64,000 bases of DNA from Mytilus trossulus (Eukaryota; Mollusca; Bivalvia; Mytilida; Mytilidae). Positions 11,801 to 23,800 of the stretch are shown here, piece after piece. A program made the position numbers and the translations under genes. The stretch covers positions 46,370,686 to 46,434,685 of the forward strand of contig NC_086378.1 in assembly GCF_036588685.1 (NCBI RefSeq), written 5' to 3'. Positions within the stretch are counted from its first letter, which is position 1. Each line of letters begins with the position of its first letter. The notes below the pieces were generated by a model. It was not told the origin of the DNA. It worked only from the letters and a program-made list of their open reading frames with translations, and ran no database searches.

Positions 11801-14800
11801 TTGGTTTTCCCGTTTGAATGGTTTTACATTAGTAATATTTGGGGCCTTTTATATCTTGACCAAGGCTCCGTGTTGAAGGCCGTATTATAGGCCTATAATT
11901 ATATTATAGACCAAGGCTCCGTGTTGAAGGCCGTATCTTGGCCTATAATTGTTACTTTTAAAAATTGTTACTTGGATTGAGAGTTGTCTCATTGGAACTC
12001 ATACCACATCTTCTTATATCTATTGACACATCTGTTTCATATCTGATATCACTAAAATATCATCATTTCAGCTTTATGGACCAGCAATAGGTTGTAATTT
12101 AGGTCGGATTGGTCGGTCCGACATCTCTACTTGATCAAGATTCATTACTATGATATCAGAACTCCATCTGCCTCTACATCAACCCTAACACCACGCCCAC
12201 GTGTTCTAGTAGATTTTGATGGCATGACTGTATTTTTTTTCGAGAAATCTACGTATTAATCAGAAATAGAACTGAAGGAATGATACTGTGTTGATATATA
12301 TATGGAACACGATGTTGACGTTATTGCTGAGAACGTAGTAAGATCGCGGTTTGAACGTAGTGTAATCGTGGTAAAAACGTGCTATAATCGCAGTAGAAGC
12401 GTGGTAAGATCGTGTTGCAATCGGATAACTCGTGTTATGGTCGTAGTGAGAACGTGATGAGCGTAGATAGATCTTGATAAGCGTAGTAAGGTCGCAGAAT
12501 AAGCGCGTAATGAGGACGTAGAAGCATCGTGAAAGCAACGAAAATTTACATTTTCATGCCGCTCATACCGCGATCTCACCACGATCTGAATTTAATATAG
12601 ATCGCGGTGAGCGTGGTGCGATCGTGGTCTAGTGGGACTGGGGCTTAATGTAGCTCATGTAATTAGCGTATCATTTAAGGGGAGGGTTAAGCGCATAAAA
12701 ACATCTGTAACACCGCCACATTCTTTATGTTCCTGTCCCAAGCCAATTGCCTGTAGTTCAGTGTTTTTCGTTGGTTCATGTCTGTCACATTTGTTTATCA
12801 TAATTGGTTTGTATTAAATTAGGACGTTCGTTTTCTACATTAAATTCTTATTTTTTGTTATGTCAGGCCAATAAAATTGTCCCATCAGGTACACTCATAT
12901 ATAAATATTACCCTTGGTATTGTTCTCTCCAGATGTTTTATACAAGCTTGTTCTCTTGTCTTGTCTGGTTCGTAATTCCTTGTGTCAACGGAAACAACTG
13001 GACCTCCTGCGTCTATCCCAATTTTGCTGCCTGAATTACCATGCATTGGCATCCCGTAAAAATCGTACTTAGGTGAGTGATAAATCCATATCGGATACCT
13101 TTAGATAAATGAAAAATAAAGTATAAAAGGATAATGGCATAATTCTACTGTCCAATTTAAACTATTATTTATAGCAAGAATTGTGACTCGGTGCAATTGA
13201 TATTCAACAGTGGAGTACATTCACAAATATGTATAAAACATGTTTTTGTAAGTCGATTACTCATCAGATTTTGTTCAATTCGATCTACAACAAGAACAGA
13301 GTTTACGTTTATACATTTTGAAAATGTAACCTCGTTTTCTGCATCGTCTGCTCCACTCGAACGTCAAGCAGAGCTAACGAGTTCGCAAACAGGCCAATAA
13401 ACTTCAATGCGGTTTCTGGCTGTAAAATGTTGTCTTATATTTCAATTGAATTATTATTTTAACCTACTTTGCCTTTGTGAAATCCTTTACATTTGGTGTA
13501 GCAAAATATGTGACTTGTTCTTGTGTAACATAAACGGGTATATGGACACCAATAGATCCAAGAACATGGTTTATCCAAGCACCAGCAGTGACTATTAGAC
13601 GACGACACTGAAATACTCCTTTTGGTGTATGTACCTGGAAAGGATAAGTGATATATTTTGACAAATGATCTAAACCAATGCGAATAACACAACACAAGAC
13701 GACTTGCTTTATTTCTATTTGTTTTTCTATAATCAAATAGTATAAGATAGAAATGTACACTGTTGAAATAATTCAAACTTACTTTCTTATTGACTACACT
13801 ACCATTATGACCATGTAAAGTAGAAACTTACATACATCATTACATATTTTGTTATATATTTAGATATATGTATAATTCAGTTTCATATGTTAATTTGTGG
13901 ATTGTACAAGTGATTTCCGGAAATTACTTTTTGTTTTACACTCTCTCTCTTTTATTAAGTGTCGTAACGTAAGAGGTGTTTTTATTCTGAGCTAGTCGCA
14001 ACCCCAAAACTTAAAGTTATATCGTCACATTGTACCTTATATTTATATGTTTAAATTGTCAAACATATGTCATATCATAAATATGATTTTGTTTACTTTA
14101 AATAGAACAATCGATGGTTCTACAGTCCAGAAAAGTCCTTCGCTCTCATCAAATTTGTGACGATTTTAACTACGCATACTCCCAGTTAAAGCAAAATATA
14201 TCTATTAATAAAATATAAATTAATACTGATTATTAAAAGTCATTTCTACAAATAATTATGTGTTTTGATACATTGAAACATTTTCTTTTTTTCAATTCCG
14301 CTTCTTATGTTGTAAACGAAGTGAGTAGCACCTAAGATGGTATAAAGATACTCCTCTTATAATCAAGACGCTGGGAATTATTGGACCAATTAAATTTTGA
14401 ATAAAAAAAGAATTAGTTGGTTCTCCTACCAGATAGTATGATTCAGTAGATTAACGTTATCCCATTCATGCTGCATTAACGCAAAGATCCAACACTACAA
14501 TTACTTAAACAGAAGGATACAAAATTAGCACCCTCCTCCCGAAAAGCAAAATCATTAAATTATAATTGTTATTAAGACTACTCGCTCACTGCAAATGTAA
14601 TCATCATGAACATACCAGTACTCTTCCATTAGGCAATTTTTCAATTTTCTGGACAGCACAATTTTCTAAAACAGAAACTCCATTGGCTCTAGCAAGTTGA
14701 ACATGAACAGAGTTTGCAAGAGCAGCATCCACGAGTCCAGCTATTGGTTGATAAATTGTATCATATGTGTCATCAATTTCAAACTGCGGAAATTTAGCTC

Positions 14801-17800
14801 TCAGCTGGCTTCCTGTTAGTCTTTCAAAACTGACAAAATAAAGATAAAATAGATATGCTTAAAAAAATCTCATCATATAGCAGACACTTGGTTACTTGAT
14901 TGCATTTTTTACTTGGAGTTTAACACCACTTTCAGCACTGTTGTGTTATTTCTTTGCGGTGGTCGTCAGTTTATTTAGGTAGAGGAAGCTTGTCCGAACC
15001 TATTGATATTAGAATCGAGCAAAACTGCGACCGGCAGGATTCGAACTCACTAAATCAATGCGCACAGTCTAGAGATACAGTAATTCATTTCTTAGATTCG
15101 GCCATCAAGCTTCCGGGAAAATAAAAACGTGTATTTGGTAGTGTCTCTGCGGCAAGGTTCTTTGTCTTCTTTTATATGACGATAACAACGAAAACGTTTA
15201 TATAACTAAGGTATCAAAAATAAAGTAAAAGGTTCGATACTCTCTCCATATACGCACACTTGAATTATTCGCATATCTAAATAAAAAACAAAGCCAATGT
15301 TAAACAATTGCTAACCTTTGTAACCTTAAAAAATACCTGATATTTTTTTCGGCCATTGCTTTAGCATAAGCGTCGATGACATGAGACATTTCGTCTTTCC
15401 TGGTAAATTGCACTCCTCCTGTATTGTAGACTAACTGTAGACCAGCTTCCTTCTCTACTGCTTCCCATCTTTGTAAATTAAATAATAAGGTTGATGAAAT
15501 GAGAAATGAAAAAAAAACCAAACAAACACACAAAAACGTGGTGCCCTCTGATCCTCTGATTTGATGGCGGAAAATATTCTGAATGCAAATTCCCCTTAAC
15601 ATTATACTGTTAAGTATTGAAATACAAATAGTCTGATTGATCGCGTCGAAAAACTAAATAAATTTGTGACTAAGAAAAAAAACATACCCTCCTTTTTGCT
15701 GTTAAATGGTTGCTCCCTTACTCATATTAACATGCACGTCTATTTTGTGAAAAACAATTTGGCATAATCATTATGTGTTATAAAGTACTTACGCTTTGTA
15801 GGTATCTGGTGTAAGTTTAGTATATCTGTTATCGTGGTAAGCTAATCGTCTGTAAAAACATGACAATAAAAAGCTGGGACACGTATTTTTACATTGCACA
15901 TCACTGTTGCAAACTTTACAAATTGAAGACAAATAGCATTTTGATTTGAGATTTCCTGTTGAAGGTACATGTAATTACGGAAAGCGCATCGTACGTATGT
16001 TTACGCATCACATGTATATAGGGATTTGTTCTACTTTTCAAAAGTACTGTTCTCAAGTTCTTAGACACTCACAAATCAAACAATATGACATTTATACACT
16101 GTGCAATCCTAGTTCACATTGATTTCTTGAACAATATCAGAGTTCTAATATAATAAGATACATGTATGTTTCTTTTTCTTCTTCTTTTAACTCCATTCAA
16201 CTGAACCGCCCAATTAAAACAATTCGTCGTTGGTTTTTAGTTTAAACACAAACAATGACTATGACTATGTGCTTACAACACTTCCAATGGCACAAACAAA
16301 AAAGTAACCCATGTACACAAAAAAATATTTACATGATCCTTGAGTGATCCTGTGAACCTCCATTATGATGTCCAAGTTCAAATTGTTCAAGACCGAGAAC
16401 ATCTATTAAAATTAAACAACAGATATAAATGAGAGGAATAGTTTGCAGTTTGTACAACGCTGGTCCATTTCTTCGCTTCTGTATACATTTATTGGTACAT
16501 GTATATGTAACCTATGCAAGCGACGGATTCGAGAGGTTGTAGAGAATGTATAGCATAGCAAAAAAAACCCAACAAAACAACGATTAACGGATTTTTTTAG
16601 CATTAAAACTGCCGTGGAAAGGTAACAAATGGCCAGCGAAAGCTTCATTTTTATAAAGCCCAAGTGGTCGTGTGGTCTAGCGGGACGGCTACAGTGCAGG
16701 CGATTTGGTGTCACGATATCGCAGTAGCATGGGTCCGAATCCCGGCGAGGGAAGAAACCAAAAATTTGCGAAAGCAAATTTACAGATCTAACATTGTTGG
16801 GTTGATGTTTAGACGAGTTGTATATACATTATGTACACAGCCATGTATCACCATCATTGATGGCGATCCGATGGATACATCTGTTGTAGAGTTGTCACTG
16901 ACTCAGACGTAATTATATATATATATATATATATATAAAACGTCTGAATAATAGTCAACGATTTTTCCCACGAGGGCGCTGGATCGTTACAAGTAACGAT
17001 ACATGTACACAATACAATAAATTATACAAACGCCTAAAAAGTGTACATAGCAACACCAATAACACAAAAAGGAACTATAAATGTAATTATTTATAAATAT
17101 TTCGGATAACAGATATCCTTCGTCAGTCAGATTCTGATGTTAAATGAATCATCTTTAAGTCTTCTTAGATTATAAACTTTTACTAAATCTTGAAATTTAT
17201 AAAATAAAAAAGGCAAACCGAACATCAGTTAAGACGCTTGCATCATTGCAAAAATATGTTGAATATGAAATAGGTTATATGACTAATTACATCAGAGAGT
17301 TCAAATAAATGTTTTAAATAAAAATAATAATGTGCGATATGAACTAGCACAATTCTAAAGCTTTAACAGTGTCGATAATTATGATGTTACAAGAAAGATT
17401 GCGTCAATAAGAATTCCAAATAAACAGCATTGAACGGTCTTATTTCTAAATAAACAGCACTGAACGGTCTAAATTTCTAAATATTTCAGATTTAACAACT
17501 GTAGTGTAGTAACATTAGAGTCTGCGATGTTTAAAACAAACGGCCGTTTAAAAAAATAACAAATTTTGACTAAAGTAAAATAGTTGGACGTGGCTTGGTA
17601 CTTATGCATCCCTCAAAAAATTAAGCAATTTAGATTGTTATATTCAACAGATATATTTTAGAAATGAGTAAGGATAGAAATAAAAACGGGGACTGTAATA
17701 ATAAGTAATATAACCCAGATGTGAAGCACTGCATGGTGTCGAATTACATCTTTTCATTTATCCCATTTGGTGCCAAAGTTGTTAATTTTCTTATCCAAAA

Positions 17801-20800
17801 TCTTTCCCGAGTAAGTCTATCCTCCCTAGACCAAGCAGAGTTGTGGTCAATGATAGTAATGGTCAGTCGATTGAGATCTGCCTTAGTGTGGCCAGGGGAT
17901 CTCAAATGACGACTAAGAGGGAGGTCTGGCTTGCATTGGTAGTCGCTACGATGACCGTTCATTCGTTTGTGAAAAGGCTGTTCTGACTCGCCAACATACT
18001 GTTTACCACATTTACACTGTAGGAGATACACAACATTTGTAGTCTTGCAATTAACATTGCAAAATATGGTGTATTCTGTACCAGTGGAGTGACTGTTAAA
18101 AGTCTGGGTATCCAGTATTTGTTTGCAAGTCAGACATCGTTTGTTTCCACAACCCTTGCAAGAGCCCACTGACGAAGAGCCTGCTTGAGAGCATAACTCA
18201 GCTCTCACCAGCAAGTCTTTAAGGCTTTTGGGCCTGCGGAAAGCCAGTACAGGTGGCTCGGGAAAGATCTTGGATAGTTTAGGATGTTTTTCGATATCTT
18301 TCCAACTTTCGCGGATAAGGTGAGACAAGTTGTCAAATTTTGGATGGTAATTCAACACAAAAGGCACCCTCCTGTTGACCTTTTTGACTTTATATTGTAA
18401 AAGTTCATCTCGGCTGATGTTGCTAGCACGAGAAAAACCTTTATCAATGTCTTTCCTTTTGTAGCCCCGATGTTTTAGGTGACCGCGAAGTTCTTGTAGT
18501 CGTTTATAGAGGGACCAGTTGTATATATATATATATAGAGACCCTTTTACAACGAAAGGACTAGGGGCTACAAGGGTCATTTTTGGCCCCACCCCCAAAT
18601 TCCATTTAATTTGTCATGATGTAAGTCTATACCATAGACCTTCTGAAAATAATCGAATTTTTGGTCTAGCTTGTTTATTCTGTTGCCTAGCAACCACTAA
18701 AATGGCTGAGTTAAACTCATCAAATATGATTATTATACAGCTTAAATATATCTATATTTGAAATTGAACCTGTTTAGCATGTAGTGAACTTTACACTTGT
18801 ACACTATTTAAATATTTCATAATTAATTGCACATTTTTGCCAATTCACTGTTGTTTCTCCCTAGCAACATATCTGTGCCCATGGCAACCGCGATTTGTTT
18901 TCTATTTACAAGATTTAATTTTAAATATATTGAAACAGAAAGGCAAGTTAAGATGTACATTGTAAAAAGAAACAAACTCCAAGGTAAATATTAAGGGGGA
19001 AAGCAATATTGAAACACAAACAAACAAAACAAAACACCGGGTATTGCTGATATATACAGATTGTGCATCTGATGCTGGGTTGGGTCTCACTTATCAGCGA
19101 AAAAAAGAATGATATAAAGGCAAGACACATTTAGCGCTAAGAAATCTTAATATTGATTATTTTAAATAAATAGATACAGACACATGCATTTAAGTCAGTG
19201 TATTTCCATGACAGTAGTTATGTTTCCGGAAGGGGTAATGGGGTTGAAGGGGTGCACTTCTATTTACACCTTTTTAAGCTTGAATAAGTGAAAAGTTGAG
19301 AAAACTATCAGATATATATGATATAACTTTTTTTCCTACGCAATTTATGCAAAGGTATATATTTTTAAAATGTAAAACTGGGTAAGGTGACAAAACAGCG
19401 GCACCCCTATCAATTAAGTATTGAAGTACACCCCCTCCCAACCCCACCCCCTCTAGACTTATGTAAAGGATCGTTAGGGTTGACTTTTCCAAATTCATCT
19501 TATCTTTATTATCTATTTCAGTCGCCAGACTTATAACCGTATCATTCTATAGAATTACAAAACTGGAACTACTTTATCAAATAAATCTGTATTCTTAGAT
19601 TTTTTCTATATTCATTATATATATATATATTATTTGTTTTATTGTAGTTTTTGTCAATGTGACTAGTTTACTCAGTTTCGCCTTCACTAATCTTAGCGTC
19701 GTATGACTTGGTCTTTGATCATCATGACAATATTCATTATATATTCGTCAAAATTATCGAAAACAAGAATGTGTCTTCAGTACATGGATGCCCCAATCGC
19801 AAGACTAAAAATGGCCAGGAAATCCTAGGTTAGGACAGGCTAAAAAAATCGGCAGATTTAAACATGTTATTTTTGCGACCTCAAACTCCCTCTCCCTTTA
19901 CCTCTAGGCAAAGTAGAAAAAAATCAAACACACAATACACACAGTAAAATTTACTTCAAAAAAAGTCTGAGTCTGATGTCAGATTCAACTACCTTGACCA
20001 AACACTTAAACCTGAAGCTAGACACAAGGACAATTGGACGAACAGACTGACATACGCACGGACTAACAAACGCATAGACCAGAAAACATAATGCCCACAA
20101 ATGGGGCTTAACAACAAGCCGGGTCAAATTTTAAAATTTACACTTCATTTTAACGTATGATAACTATGCGCAAGCCTTATTTTAGTCAGTTTAGTATGCT
20201 GATTATAAGATACGCAGTTTTCTCTGCTTTCAAATCTTCCTCTTTGAACCCGTCAAACTGAAACTTAACAATTATTGGTAATATTAAAATTATCTGGAAA
20301 ACAAAAGGTCCTGGGATTGAGTATTTTTTAATAGACAGCATTGTCCTTTATGAGTAATAAATAAAGTTGAATCCTTTGATTTGCTGTTTTACGTCATGCC
20401 CGTTAACAAATTGAAAACTGTACCTATACGCCTTATTTTTAGTCCAGATTTTTAGTATTCGTATTGTTATCCTAGAAAGTCTTACTGATTAAAATACTAC
20501 AATAAGTAACAATTTGACAATTTAGTAGTGTCAACCCTGTGATTATGACCCGTGTTTTAATCCTGAATACACCGTTTGGTGGTGCGCCTGTCAGATGCGG
20601 AACGTACAGATAAGGTAATAGGTAACAGGTGAATATACTATTGGTATCGGTATAGGACTCGATGCGGAACTTCTTAATCATTGGCAATATTAATTACGTG
20701 GAAAACAAAAGGGCCTGGAGTGGTGTAATTTCTAATCTACACCTTTGTTCTATATTAGTTATATATAAAGTTGAATTCTTTGATTCGTCGTTTTTACGTG

Positions 20801-23800
20801 ATGACGGCTGACAAATTGGACCTCGTAATTTTAGTATTATAGATAGGAAGATGTGGCGTGAGTGCCAATGAGACAACTCTCCATCCAAATAACAGTTTAA
20901 AAAGTAAATAATTATAGGTTAAAGTACGACCTTCAACACGGAGCCTTGGCTCACACCGAACAACAAGCTATAAAGGGCCCCAAAATTACTAGTGTAAAAC
21001 CATTCAAACGGGAAAACCAACAGTCTAATCTATACAAAAACATAACCTTTAAAAAGGCAACAGACATGTAGTTTGCTCACAGACTTCAGGCTCTTGTTTC
21101 TATGCAAGGAAAGGTCAATTATCCATATATATAAATACATTTGCAAATTTACAGATCTTACATTGTCGGGTTGATGTTCAGACGAGTTGTATATATATAA
21201 TGTACACAGCCATGTAACACCATCACTGCTGGTGATCCAATGAATAAATCTGTTGTAGAGTTGTCACAGGCTCAGGCGTACTTATATACTTATATATACA
21301 TGTTTATACGGATATATGGATAGTCTACCTTATGCCGTTTCCGTTTTTTTACCATCAAATTTTATAGAACTTGTTCTCTATGCACATTACCCACAAAGAC
21401 ACATTCAATTGGAATATAGGTAGTTTCATTTTCGAAATAAATCTCGTGATTCTTGCCAATTATGGAAATTTAAGTAAAATACCCCCCCCCCCCCCCCCCC
21501 CCCCCCCCACACACACACTTTTCGTTATATAAATCATGGATCTGACCCTTATACCAGAGAGAGAAGATTGCCCCATTCAAACAACAAATTTTGAATTTAT
21601 AATTAGCAAAAACATCAGAAATGTACAGATTTTGTTATAATGAAGGTCTATCTAAAATTTCATAATTAAAAAAATTGTCCTCAAAGTTGTTATTGACTCC
21701 CTTACGACATGTAGTCTATTGCTTTCGGATTTTGTAAAGAAATTTAACTAGATAAACTTACGGAAATATAATTAGGAATACACTTTACATTCATAAACAA
21801 ATAAAATAAGTTTCTATAGGTATAAGAATGTATAAACTAAACTTTGTCAGATGAAAAGGTCCAATTTGGACGGCAAATTTCAGCTTTTTATTGCTCCGCT
21901 TGGCTATGAAAAATATAAAATAAACTATCGCACCAACCTTGCACCAAAAAGATTTTTTATCCGAAGTTTGATATGTATGAACTTGTCAAAATGTTAAAAT
22001 TTCTAATTGGTGCAAGCATGGTGCGGTGGTCAAAATTTAGAAAAACCATCAAATTTTCGGTATTTTTGCTTATTTTCCCAATTATGACGTCATTTGCACC
22101 TACCATTGCGACGTCATTGAACCTTTTTTAGTTAAATAAAAACATTTTTTTTAAATCATTTACTCATATTCTAATCATTTATGGAGAAAAATCTGCTCTG
22201 ATAGAATTTTTATTATCTTGTAAATCTGGGGCCATTTTAGGCCATTAAAGCCCCTACTCCAAATTTGTTTTACATGCACACGTATAAAAATTGCGGTTTT
22301 TATCCAACGCGATCATAGGTTTGAACGTAGTTTTCAATTTAGACTTTTTTTATATTTTTTCTTTTTGGCTTGTATCATATTTTCCCTACGGTTTATATGA
22401 TTCGTTCATCCTATATTGACTCTTAAAATTCAAGAGTACTTAAAATGAGGGTACATTGTATATGGCCTTCCAAATACCGTTTCGATCCCTAACATCACTG
22501 AAGAGACATTTATTGTCGAAATCCGGAACTGGTGTACAAAAAAAAAGATTGCATGTATATATTTAATGAATGTTTATAAGTGTGTATGTGAGATGCTTAA
22601 AGAACTTGTGTGCTGCATGTTTACATACCTATATGAACTCTTCCTTTATATGTTTTAATCTACAATGTATGTGTGCATGCCTTGATATGTATGTTTTGTT
22701 TTATTGTTGCTCAGTCTGTCGGTTTTAAAAGCTCTTCAGAGCTTATGTGTGTACTTGTATTATACCGACTTTAAATAAAGCTTTATGTCTTATGTCTTAT
22801 GTCTATCACTGGAATTGAAACTAGAGGCTCTAAAGAGCCTGTGTCGCTCACCTTGGTCTATGTTAATATTAAACATTGTACACAGATGGATTCATGACAA
22901 AATTGTGTTTTGGTGATGGTGATGTGTTTGTAGATCTTACTTTACTAAACATTTTTGCTGCTTACAATTATCTCTATCTATAACAGTAGTTTCTGTGGAA
23001 AATGTTAGTGAAAATCTACAAATTTTGTGAAAATTATTAAAAATTTACTATGAAGGGCAATAACTCTTTAGGGGGTCAATTGACAATTTTGGTCATGTTG
23101 ACTTATTTTTAGTTCTCACTTTGCTGTACATTATTGCTGTTTACAGTTTATCACTATCTATAATAATATTCAAGATAATAACAAAAAAAACAGCAAAATT
23201 TCCTCAAAATTACCAATTCATGGGCAGCAACCTAACAACCAATAATCCAATTCATCTGAAAATTCCAGGGCAGATAGATCTTGACCTGATCAACAATTTT
23301 ACTTCATGTCAGATTTCCTCTTAATGCTTTGGTTTTTGAGTTATAAGCCAAAAACTGCATTTTACCCCTATGTTCTATTTTTAGACGTGGTGGCCATCTT
23401 GGTTGGTTGGCCGGGTCATCGGACACAATTTTCAAACAAGATACCCCAATGATGATTGTGGCCAAGTTTCAATCAATTTGGCCCAGTAGTTTCAGAGGAG
23501 AAGATTTTTCTAAAAGATTAAGATTTACGAAAAATGGTTAAAAATTGGCTATAAAGGGCAATAACTCCTAAAGTGGTAAACAGACCATTTTGGTCATGTT
23601 GACTTATTTGTAGATCTTACTTTGCTGAACATTATTGCTGTTTACAGTTTATCTCTATCTAAAATAATATTCAAGATAATAACCAAAAACAACAAAATTT
23701 CCTTAAAATTACCAATTCAGGGGCAGCAACCTAACAACGGAAAGTCAGATTCATCTTAAAATTTCAGGGCAGATAGATCTTAACCTGATAAACAATTGTT

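Noticed and set aside
16664-16755. Possible tRNA gene (A and B boxes)
   Set aside because: It does not fold as a standard tRNA, and a body shared with 21146-21300 plus an (AT)n tail show that it is a SINE.
19274-19498. 74-residue minus frame
   Set aside because: Low-complexity intronic sequence without recognisable domains.
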